Of a stretch of 64,000 nt of DNA, positions 19,349 through 27,054 are shown one piece after another. Made by a program: the position numbers and the translations under genes. Positions within the stretch are counted from its first letter, which is position 1, and each line of letters begins with the position of its first letter. The notes below the pieces were generated by a model that did no database searches, had not been told where the DNA came from, and saw only the letters and a program-made list of their open reading frames with translations. The stretch comes from G963662985 sp963662985 (lineage in GTDB: Bacteria; Chloroflexota; Anaerolineae; Anaerolineales; UBA11579): positions 565,748 to 629,747 of the forward strand of contig OY760066.1 in the NCBI GenBank assembly GCA_963662985.1. Direction: 5' to 3'.

Positions 19349-19623
19349 TTCTTAAAAATCCATCCCAAAAAAAGTATTATTATGGTCCATATGAAGGCTA
19401 TGAGTTGCGTAGCCAGCGCCGCCTACGAGAAGATCTGGGAGTTAAGGAGACTGCAACTGAGATAATCCTGCGTCTGCGCAGCCAAGTGATTGAGTTACAG
19501 TCTTGTATTCACCAATTAGAAACTGAATTGACTGATCAGATTGAAAACCAGAAAATGCGATTGTCCCATAACCAAGAAATCTATTTAGAGGCCACATGGA
19601 TAGAAATAGAAATTCAAGAATGA
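19345..19623 (+). CDS. cbpM: CbpM-like chaperone modulator
   Basis: 92 residues with the motif RLREDLGVKETATEIILRLR followed by a coiled-coil helix (QVIELQSCIHQLETELTDQI), the hallmark of CbpM/MerR-like chaperone modulators, which bind the J domain of CbpA and restrain it. The N-terminal MerR-like part seems shortened. The start overlaps the cbpA stop (ATGA). It precedes clpB by 16 nt. Confidence 0.82.
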   Translation: MILKNPSQKKYYYGPYEGYELRSQRRLREDLGVKETATEIILRLRSQVIELQSCIHQLETELTDQIENQKMRLSHNQEIYLEATWIEIEIQE

Positions 19624-19639
19624 TTTTACGGAGGGTTCT

Positions 19640-19945
19640 ATGAACCTTGAAAAGTACACACAAAAATCCCAAGAAGCTTTACTTGCAGCCCAGCGTTTAG
19701 CACAAGAGAATCAGCAACAAGTTATCGAGCCCATCTATTTGCTGTTGGCCCTAGTTAAACAAGAAGATGGGATTGTCCGCGCTATCATTACCAAAGTATC
19801 AGGTGGAACACAAGCCATTCAGGAAGAATTAATCAACGAGCTTTCTAAAAAACCAAAGATTCAAGGTGCTAATCAAGAGATTGGCATGTCATCTCAGACA
19901 GCTGAAATTTTAAAAGCTGCTGAACGTTATGCAAAAGGCATGTAA
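19640..19945 (+). pseudogene. clpB: ClpB N-domain fragment, cut by in-frame TAA
   Basis: The first 101 residues of ClpB: MNLEKYTQKSQEALLAAQRL, then VIEPIYLLLALVKQEDGI and AERYAKGM. The next codon is TAA (19943-19945), where ClpB homologs have lysine or a similar residue before DDYVSTEHI; one A-to-T change from AAA explains it. The frame then continues without interruption to 22210. Ribosome site GGAGGG precedes the ATG. The N domain is an accessory substrate-binding part, so its loss need not abolish disaggregase activity. Confidence 0.9.
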
Positions 19946-20050
19946 GATGATTATGTTTCCACCGAGCATATATTCCTTGGAATAGCCGATAGCACAGAGA
20001 GTAAACGTCTAATTCAGTTTGGTCTGACCAAAGATGTCATTCTTTCTGCA

Positions 20051-22210
20051 TTGAAACAGGTGCGCGGTTTCCAGCGCGTCACCTCACAGAACCCCGAAGG
20101 CACCTTCCAATCTCTGGAGAAATATGGTCGAGACTTGACTGCAATGGCTCGCCAGGGAAAACTCGACCCGGTGATTGGACGCGATCAAGATATTCGTAGG
20201 ACCATCCAAATCTTGTCCCGCCGAACTAAAAATAACCCAGCTTTGATTGGAGAACCAGGTGTTGGCAAGACCGCGATCGTCGAAGGACTGGCGCAACGCA
20301 TTGTAAACGGGGATGTGCCCGAAGGTCTCAAGCACAAAAGGTTGATTCAATTAGATATAAGTGCCCTATTGGCAGGCGCTAAGTATCGTGGGGAATTCGA
20401 AGAACGTTTGAAGGCTGTATTAAAAGAGACCTCAGATTCTGAAGGAGAAATTATCTTGTTCCTTGATGAAATGCACACTATTGTTGGTGCAGGCGCGGCT
20501 GAGGGTGCCATGGATGCTGGGAACATGCTAAAACCCATGTTAGCACGCGGCGAACTGCATCTAATTGGAGCGACCACGCTAAATGAGTATCACAAATATA
20601 TTGAAAAGGATCCCGCCTTAGAACGACGTTTCCAACCGGTGGTTGTGGAAGAACCATCTGTAGAAGACACGGTCAGTATCCTGCGTGGCCTCAAAGAACG
20701 TTATGAAGTTCATCATGGTGTTCGTATCACAGATGCTGCGACATTGGCAGCTGCAAAACTTTCGCAACGATATGTTAGCGACCGCTTTCTGCCAGACAAG
20801 GCTATTGACCTGATTGACGAGGCTGCCGCACGGTTGCGTACCGAGATCGATTCCAAGCCACAAGCTTTGGACGAGGTTGATCGGCAAGTGATTCAACATG
20901 AAATAGAACGACAGGCACTGAAAAAAGAGAAAGACAAGGCTTCAAAGGATCGACTTGAGAATATCGAAAAAGAACTAGCCAACCTAAAAGAAAAATCTCA
21001 CGAGCTTAATGCGCGGTGGCAAACTGAGAAACAGGCTATCTTCAAACTACATACGATAAAAGAACAGATCGAAAATGCACATCAGGAAATCGAACGTGCT
21101 GAACGACAGACTGATCTGGAGAAGGTCGCGCGCCTTCGATATGAAACCCTGCCCGAGTTGGAAAAGAAAATGGTGGAAAGCGAAAACCAGTTGAAACAAT
21201 TGCAATCTCAAAATGGTGCTTTGCTAAAAGAAGAAGTGGATGCCGAAGAAATTGCCCAGATTGTTTCTCGTTGGACTCACATCCCAATTTCTAAACTCCT
21301 AGAAGGCGAGACCCAAAAACTCCTTCACATGGAAGATCGTTTGCGAGCAAGGGTGGTGGGTCAAGAGGATGCACTTAAGGCTGTCTCGAATGCACTACGT
21401 AGAGCCCGAGCTGGTTTGCAAGATTCAAATCGTCCATTAGGCTCATTTATTTTTCTGGGTCCAACCGGTGTGGGGAAGACCGAACTAGCGCGCGCCTTAG
21501 CTGAATTCATGTTTGACGACGAACGCTCCATGATTCGCATAGATATGAGCGAATATCAGGAAAAACACACAGTCAGTCGTTTGATTGGTGCACCTCCAGG
21601 ATATATTGGTTACGAGGAAGGTGGACAGTTGACTGAAGCTGTACGTCGCCGACCCTATAGCGTGGTCTTGTTCGATGAAATCGAGAAGGCTCACCCAGAT
21701 GTATTTAATGTACTGTTACAACTTCTAGATGATGGTCGCCTAACAGATGGCCAGGGACGTACGGTAGATTTTCGGAACTCGTTGGTTATTATGACCTCCA
21801 ACTTAGGCAGTGAACTTTGGCTAGGTGAGGATGATGTCAGTGTAACACGCGATGCGATTACATATACACTGCAGGCACATTTCCGGCCTGAGTTCCTAAA
21901 TAGAATCGATGAGATTATCATCTTTCATTCACTTAGCCGGGCAAACTTAGTCCAGATTGTGGATATTCATCTCCAACATGTTTCTGCATTGTTAGCAGAT
22001 TGTGGTTACAAAATGGTCATCAGCCCTGAGGCACGCGCCTACCTAGCAGATGTTGGGTATGATGCAGATTATGGCGCCCGTCCGCTCAAACGAGCTATCC
22101 AGCGCGAATTGCAAGATCCATTGGCGGTCAAGATCCTGAGTGGTGATTTTCATGAAGGCAATACTATCCAAGTGGAATGCGGAAAGGAAAAATTAGTATT
22201 TTCAGCATAA
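20051..22210 (+). CDS. clpB: ClpB disaggregase, remaining part (D1-middle-D2)
   Basis: Same frame as the N-domain fragment upstream (856 residues in total if the TAA were sense). It holds the complete AAA+ machine: D1 Walker A GEPGVGKTAIVEG, Walker B LFLDEMHTIVGAG, pore loop KYRGEFEER, the coiled-coil middle domain that marks ClpB, D2 Walker A GPTGVGKTELAR, pore loop GAPPGYIGYEEGG and Walker B LFDEIEKAHPDV, and GARPLKR sensor 2. Possible restart codons after the TAA are TTG at 20051 or GTG at 20060; E. coli also makes a short ClpB by internal start at a GTG near codon 149. With DnaK/CbpA it dissolves aggregates. Either a natural short form, stop readthrough or a decaying gene. Confidence 0.88.
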   Translation: MKQVRGFQRVTSQNPEGTFQSLEKYGRDLTAMARQGKLDPVIGRDQDIRRTIQILSRRTKNNPALIGEPGVGKTAIVEGLAQRIVNGDVPEGLKHKRLIQLDISALLAGAKYRGEFEERLKAVLKETSDSEGEIILFLDEMHTIVGAGAAEGAMDAGNMLKPMLARGELHLIGATTLNEYHKYIEKDPALERRFQPVVVEEPSVEDTVSILRGLKERYEVHHGVRITDAATLAAAKLSQRYVSDRFLPDKAIDLIDEAAARLRTEIDSKPQALDEVDRQVIQHEIERQALKKEKDKASKDRLENIEKELANLKEKSHELNARWQTEKQAIFKLHTIKEQIENAHQEIERAERQTDLEKVARLRYETLPELEKKMVESENQLKQLQSQNGALLKEEVDAEEIAQIVSRWTHIPISKLLEGETQKLLHMEDRLRARVVGQEDALKAVSNALRRARAGLQDSNRPLGSFIFLGPTGVGKTELARALAEFMFDDERSMIRIDMSEYQEKHTVSRLIGAPPGYIGYEEGGQLTEAVRRRPYSVVLFDEIEKAHPDVFNVLLQLLDDGRLTDGQGRTVDFRNSLVIMTSNLGSELWLGEDDVSVTRDAITYTLQAHFRPEFLNRIDEIIIFHSLSRANLVQIVDIHLQHVSALLADCGYKMVISPEARAYLADVGYDADYGARPLKRAIQRELQDPLAVKILSGDFHEGNTIQVECGKEKLVFSA

Positions 22211-22291
22211 ACAAGCTCCTTGCTTGATAAATGAATAGCACAATCCAATAATAGCGGCTCTTTCAAAGAGAAAGATAACTGCACTGCTTAA

Positions 22292-22992
22292 GAGATTGAA
22301 CTGCTTAAGCTTCGTAAAGAAAACCAACAGCTTAAGATGGAGAATGATATTTTAAAACAAGCAGCGCTGATAATGGGACGAAAGTAAATGTGATAAAAGC
22401 AAATAGACCCAAATACTGTATATCAGCAATGTGTAAAGTCCTAAAAATATCAAGAAGTAGTTATTATTACAAAGCAAAAGAGCGAAAAGAAGAAAAGGTA
22501 CTAGTGACAGAGATAGTTGAGATTTTCAGAAGAAGCCGAAACAACTACGGGACACGAAAGATAAAATCAAAGCTATCAGAGAGAAACAGAACAGTTTCAA
22601 GACGTCGAATAAGCAGAATTATGAAGCAGGAAGGTTTAGTTTCAAGTTATACGAAAGCTAAATATCGAACCAAAAAAGATACTTGCAATGAATCAAAAAT
22701 TGAAAATAAGCTTGAACGACAATTTAGCAAACAACCTTACCGAAACGTTGTTGTAAGCGATTTGACTTATGTCCGAGTTGGCAATCGTTGGCATTATATC
22801 TGTATTCTCGTTGATATTTTTAATCGAGAAATCATCGGTTTTAGTGCTGGAAAAAACAAATCAGCTGAACTAGTGAAAAAAGCTTTCCAGTCAGTCAAAG
22901 GAGATTTACAAGATATTCAGATTTTTCATACAGATAGAGGAAATGAATTTAAGAACAAAACATGGTATGGCACCAGTAAACTATACACTTAA
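22292..22992 (+). mobile_element. IS3-family remnant (end of orfA plus truncated orfB)
   Basis: 22292-22387 encodes the last 31 residues of an IS3-type OrfA (ENQQLKMENDILKQAALIMG), directly followed by orfB. The orfA front and left end are missing on this side, and orfB stops before the catalytic glutamate region. The matching kind of left end lies inverted at 23781-23907, so the element has been rearranged rather than simply deleted. Confidence 0.85.
22390..22992 (+). pseudogene. IS3-family transposase OrfB, C-terminally truncated
   Basis: 200 residues against about 280 in intact relatives. The helix-turn-helix region (ISRSSYYYKAK), YGTRKI motif and the first two catalytic aspartates (VVSDLTYVRVG and IFHTDRGNEF) are present; the final glutamate with its downstream K/R helix is lost, where the sequence runs into unrelated TWYGTSKLYT. 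GTG start. Without the third catalytic residue it cannot transpose itself. Confidence 0.88.
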
Positions 22993-22995
22993 ATT

Positions 22996-23076
22996 AAGGG
23001 TATTAATTCAAAAATTCACAGGAGTTTGATAAGCCAATGAAGAATGAATCCTGTGAAATTTAGAATAAATACCCTT
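22996..23076. repeat. Large imperfect inverted repeat (28-bp arms)
   Basis: Left arm 22996-23023 and right arm 23049-23076 match as reverse complements at 25 of 28 positions, each beginning AAGGGTATT from the outside and ending CACAGGA at the 25-nt centre. It lies just after the stop of the IS256-family remnant and just after the broken orfB. Two abutting transposon ends, or a small non-autonomous element, would both give this. Confidence 0.7.
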
Positions 23077-23087
23077 TAAATAATTGT

Positions 23088-23846
23088 CTAGATAACTGTT
23101 GCCATACCAAGGCTAAACAGATTTCTACCAGCTTGCCAATCATCATTACGTTCTAAAAGTAAAGCACCCCCTAAACGAATGACAGCATCTCGGTTAGGAA
23201 AGATACCAACAACCTTGAATCTGCGTTTGACTTCTTTATTGATCGATTCTAATGAATTATTAGAATGAATAGAACGTTGATGTTTTTCAGGAAACTGTTT
23301 ATAAGTCAACACTTCATCCTGTGCTGACTTAACAATCTTAGCTGCTTCTGGCCAATGTTTGTCCATTACTTGTGCAACTTTTAGCAGATAGTCTCTAGCA
23401 AGGTCTGGATTAGATTGACTGGTAAAGAAATTTAAAAACATTGCTACCTGTTTGCGATCTTTGCGTGCTACTTGGGCTAAAACATTGCGTTTGAAGTGCA
23501 CTGTACAGCGCTGCCATGCTGATCCAGCAAGAACCTGATCAATCGCATCTTTTAGACCTATATTGGCATCACTAATCACTAACTTGGTTTTTTCCATGCC
23601 TCGTTGGCGTAAAGAGCGTAAAAAAGATACCCAGAAGGTCTTAGATTCTCCCGAACCAAGGTCATACCCTAGGATATGGCGCTTTCCTTGCTCATCCACA
23701 CCTACAGCGATTGCAAGTGCTTGGGAAACAATCTGATGATTCTCTCTTACTTTTACCATGGTAGCATCCAACCACACATAGCTCAATCGGATTATTTCTT
23801 TTTTCATCCATATTGGATAATTTTTTCTTCCTTTTTTTTTTGCCAT
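23088..23846 (-). pseudogene. Chimeric remnant: IS3 OrfA start fused to IS256-family transposase
   Basis: 252-residue frame. Residues 23-252 are the C-terminal two thirds of an IS256/Mutator-type transposase: YVWLDATMVKVRENHQ (first catalytic Asp), LVISDANIGLKDAI (second) and NNSLESINKEVKRR (Glu). About the first 130-150 residues of that protein are missing. Residues 1-22 (MAKKKGRKNYPIWMKKEI...) do not belong to it and look like the start of an IS3-type OrfA, with a GGAGG ribosome site. The fusion is therefore a product of rearrangement and unlikely to be active. Confidence 0.8.
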
Positions 23847-23907
23847 ACGAAAAAACCTCCTGTTTTTTCTATTTATTTTGTGTTTTGTTTTTTGGGGTCA
23901 GTTTACA
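23781..23907 (-). mobile_element. IS3-family left end with orfA start
   Basis: Read on the minus strand from 23907: TGTAAACTGACCCC, which resembles the TGTACTGACCCC terminal repeat common in IS3/IS150-type elements, then an AT-rich leader, GGAGG and the 22-codon orfA start fused to the IS256 fragment. Its orientation is opposite to the orfB remnant at 22390-22992. Confidence 0.6.
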
Positions 23908-23940
23908 GATTTAGGCTCTTACATTAGCATAACGATTGCA

Positions 23941-23970
23941 CAATCTTATATAATCTTATACAATCTTATA
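23941..23970 (+). repeat. Three tandem 10-bp repeats upstream of fic
   Basis: CAATCTTATA, TAATCTTATA, CAATCTTATA in a row, 23 nt before the ATG of the Fic gene. The spacing of about one helical turn per unit would place three equal sites on one face of DNA, as in a repeated operator; the AT-rich units could also contain the -10 region. Binding protein unknown. Confidence 0.6.
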
Positions 23971-23992
23971 TAGACGAATTAAAGGAAAAAAG

Positions 23993-25051
23993 ATGAAAAA
24001 ACAATTAACTGCAAGAATAAACCAAATCCCAGGCTCAATTTGGATAAAAATCGCAAAAATCGATGAGAAAAAAGGACAATGGACCGGGAACACAAAATTA
24101 CATCCTCAAATCCTTGGTCGATTAAAACGATCTGTTCTTGTTACATCCACCGGTGCGTCCACTCGGATTGAAGGAGCTAAACTTTCAGATGAAGACATAG
24201 AAAAACTAATGCGTGGAATTGCAATCCAAAATTTTGACGACCGAGATAAACAAGAAGCTCAAGGATATTTTGAACTCTTGGAAAATGTGTTCAATAGTTA
24301 TCAAACGTTAAAATTGTCTGAAGGTTTGATTAAATCGTTTCATAAAGAACTATTGAAATATGTGCAAAAGGATAAATTACATCGAGGTGATTACAAAAAA
24401 AGGGAAAATAATGTGATGATGATTAACCAAGCCAGTGAATCTGTTGGCGTGCTTTTTGATACCACCCCAGCATGGTTAACTCCTAAAGAGATGCAAGAAC
24501 TATTGGAATGGACCAAAGCTGCACAGGAAGAAGCGCAAACCAATCCTATCTTATGGATTGGTAGTTTTGTAGTTCAGTTTTTACAAATTCACCCCTTTCA
24601 GGATGGAAACGGACGGATTTCTCGAATATTGACCAACATGCTTCTTCTCCAAGCAGGTTATACCTATATTCCTTATATTTCCCATGAAAAAATCGTTGAG
24701 GATAATAAAGCCGAGTATTATATGGCACTTCAAAAAAGTCAAAAAACCTTCAAAACAGAAGAAGAAACAATTCTTCCATGGTTAGAGTTCTTTACGGATG
24801 TTCTTTTGAAACAAGCAAGTGACGCAATTGAATTGTTCTCAGAAGAAAGTAATGAGAAATTCTTGTCTCCTAGTCAGCAAAAAGTGTGGGAGTACATTCA
24901 AACTCAAAATGAAGTTACTCCACGCGAGTTATTTTATTCTTTAGAAATTCCTAGACCTACAATCAATCAGGTGCTTAATCGCTTGATTAGTCTTGATATG
25001 ATTGAACGCTTTGGAGAGGGGAGAGCTACCAGATATCGGCAAAGAAAGTAA
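23993..25051 (+). CDS. Fic-domain AMP-transferase-like protein with winged-helix tail
   Basis: 352 residues. Active-site motif HPFQDGNGRISR (HPFxDGNGR) near residue 200 predicts nucleotide transfer, usually AMP, to a hydroxyl on a target protein. The N-terminal STRIEGAKLSD (about 45-56) fits the inhibitory helix (S/T)xxxE(G/N), so activity should be self-restrained. The last 70 residues form a winged helix (SPSQQKVWEYIQTQNEV, then PRPTINQVLNRLISLDMIER), suggesting DNA binding or autoregulation. Ribosome site AAAGGA precedes the ATG. It stands alone between IS debris, consistent with an acquired gene; target unknown. Confidence 0.92.
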   Translation: MKKQLTARINQIPGSIWIKIAKIDEKKGQWTGNTKLHPQILGRLKRSVLVTSTGASTRIEGAKLSDEDIEKLMRGIAIQNFDDRDKQEAQGYFELLENVFNSYQTLKLSEGLIKSFHKELLKYVQKDKLHRGDYKKRENNVMMINQASESVGVLFDTTPAWLTPKEMQELLEWTKAAQEEAQTNPILWIGSFVVQFLQIHPFQDGNGRISRILTNMLLLQAGYTYIPYISHEKIVEDNKAEYYMALQKSQKTFKTEEETILPWLEFFTDVLLKQASDAIELFSEESNEKFLSPSQQKVWEYIQTQNEVTPRELFYSLEIPRPTINQVLNRLISLDMIERFGEGRATRYRQRK

Positions 25052-25262
25052 ACTTTTTAAAAAATAGTTATATTCCCGATAATACTTCAGAAAATAAAAA
25101 TTTCTCTGCTGTAAAAGGTTCTTGGTATTTCCCTCCAAAATTTAATTCCGAAGCAGTTTGCTTTTTATGGTCTTAGATAATAATTTTTTATATCCCGATT
25201 ATGAAAAACCATTAAAATATGTCATAGATGAAAACGCCAATGAGTTGATAGTTTTTGACTTA

Positions 25263-25286
25263 GAGTGATAATTCAAGTTATCACTC
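25263..25286. repeat. Palindrome GAGTGATAA-N6-TTATCACTC
   Basis: Perfect 9-bp arms around TTCAAG. The core AGTGATAA-N6-TTATCACT occurs again at 45047-45068 with a different spacer sequence. No T-run follows, so a protein-binding site or structured RNA is at least as likely as a terminator. The 210 bases between the Fic gene and this site contain no gene I can support, only short open fragments. Confidence 0.6.
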
Positions 25287-25718
25287 GTTCATTGGGCGTT
25301 CTTATGATTAATGTTGATCATTTTAAGAATTTTAACAATTTAAATGGTCATGCAGCAGGGGATTTGGTTTTAAAAAAATAGGGTGAATTATTGGGAATTA
25401 AATTGCGTGGTGAGGATATTCCATGTAGATATGGAGGAGAAGAACCTAATAATGCCAGAAGCACCGTTGCATGCGTTGAAAGACCGTGCTGAAGAAATTC
25501 GCAAATCAGTAAAAGATATTAAATTAAAATATAATGGAAAACAACTAAATGCAATTTCTATTTCAATTGGTGTTTTTGCATTTCCAACACATGGGAATGA
25601 TATTGAAACAATCATTGAACTGGCTGATAAGGCTCTTTATCAAGCTAAGAAAAATGGAAGAGATCGAGTTTTTATTGCTGAGCCAACAGAAGTTATTCAA
25701 GAAGAGAAAAATTTATAG
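25287..25718 (+). pseudogene. Decayed GGDEF (diguanylate cyclase) domain
   Basis: Pieces in more than one frame add up to a GGDEF domain: LMINVDHFKNFNNLNGHAAG in one frame, broken by TAG at 25379-25381, then RYGGEE (the active-site loop) running out of frame, then the C-terminal half in a third segment (AISISIGVFAFPTHGNDIE, ADKALYQAKKNGRDRVFIAE). Frameshifts and a stop show it is no longer functional. The 5' part of the gene is absent. Confidence 0.85.
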
Positions 25719-25990
25719 ATTTAGAAACATGTCTATATATTGGGTTATGCATTTTTCCAGAGGGTAAACACCTAAATTCGAAAAGAATTAATCAATTTTT
25801 TAGGGTTTTTTCCTGAATGTGACCTAATACCCCATTTTTTATATCACTTCTTATGAATGTCTAATCTGCTGAAAAATTGAAAGAATAAAAAATGGTGATG
25901 TGGGGGAAGATCATTTATTCTATCGAGAAAGGACTGATGACACTTCAATATCAGAAATTATGATTTTGATATGTAGTTTTTCACAATTAT

Positions 25991-26965
25991 TTATTTCATA
26001 TTGATTAATTCATTTATATTTCCGGCTATCTCTAATCCACAGTTGTAGCCAGTTTCATTGAAAATAATTGTTCCGTTTTTTCGAGATAATTTTAAATGTA
26101 TAATTGCATCTAATGATTCTGCTACTCTCATATTCATTTCTTTTCTTGTTGGTCCTTTAAGGTTGCCTGTAATTCCTCGATGAGCAATGATTTCTAGAAT
26201 ATAATCTTTATTACTCAAAACCCATTTTACTTCAGTTTGTGACACAGATAATGAATTACATTTTGAACCTAAATATGTTGTAAATCGATAAAGTTTATCA
26301 TCTAGTGAAAGACCAACAATAAATCCTTTAAATTTATTATTTAACCAAGGAATTATGGCAATTGAAGCAGAAAAACTTGCTGATTTATTCTTGAAGTGAT
26401 TACTTTGCATCCAGATATATGCTTCAGGAAAGGCTGTTCCCCAGTCCTTTTCAAGATAAGCTTTCCCGCCGGAAAAATCAATGATTCTATCGTTTATTGT
26501 AAGTTCGCCATTAATTTCTGGATTAAAACCTAGGAGGCCATGATAACATTCCATTTTAGGTATCCAAGCATACCAGCCCATTATTCCAGGTAAAAAAAGG
26601 TTGATTGGCCAACCATTAATATTTTGAAAAGTTAGTTTACCTTGTATAAAATATTTTTCAGTTTTTATGTCTAAATTAAATTGATTTAATTGAAAAAAAT
26701 TATTTTTGATATATATATGGAAATTTTTCTTTCCCGATGAAAAATCATTTAGAGAATATTTAATAAATTCTACATCACCTGTTTTTCCATCTAAAAATTG
26801 AATAAACGCATATCCTTTTGGACCAAGAAATACACCTGGGATTATTGCAAATTTTTCTGATGCATCAGGATTAACTATCTTGTAATACCATCCTTCAAAA
26901 AATGTTTTATTATTTTTATGACCATGATAAATTTCTGGATGATAAACTTTTTTAATAATATTCAT
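25991..26965 (-). CDS. Tocopherol-cyclase-like (carotenoid hydratase-fold) protein
   Basis: 324 residues without a signal peptide. Typical motifs of the tocopherol cyclase family: FFEGWYYKIV near residue 22, MECYHGLLGFNPEINGEL near 140, AYLEKDWGTAFPEAYIWMQ near 175 and the ESLDAIIHLKL strand near the end. Plant members close the chromanol ring of tocopherol; bacterial relatives with the double-lipocalin fold mostly have no tested reaction. AAAGGAAG precedes the ATG. Third gene of a minus-strand operon with a short-chain dehydrogenase and a phytoene-desaturase-like flavoprotein (89-nt gap), so an isoprenoid, quinone or lipid substrate is the reasonable inference. Confidence 0.85.
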   Translation of the reverse strand: MNIIKKVYHPEIYHGHKNNKTFFEGWYYKIVNPDASEKFAIIPGVFLGPKGYAFIQFLDGKTGDVEFIKYSLNDFSSGKKNFHIYIKNNFFQLNQFNLDIKTEKYFIQGKLTFQNINGWPINLFLPGIMGWYAWIPKMECYHGLLGFNPEINGELTINDRIIDFSGGKAYLEKDWGTAFPEAYIWMQSNHFKNKSASFSASIAIIPWLNNKFKGFIVGLSLDDKLYRFTTYLGSKCNSLSVSQTEVKWVLSNKDYILEIIAHRGITGNLKGPTRKEMNMRVAESLDAIIHLKLSRKNGTIIFNETGYNCGLEIAGNINELINMK

Positions 26966-27054
26966 AGTCTTCCTTTATAAAACTAAATATGTTGAATAAT
27001 CGATAGTAATAATAAATAAATCTTATTATAAAAAAAAATTATAAATAAATTTAG

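Noticed and set aside
19003..19368. Antisense frame of 121 codons within the cbpA gene
   Set aside because: The sense strand encodes an unmistakable DnaJ C-terminal domain; the antisense peptide has no family features.
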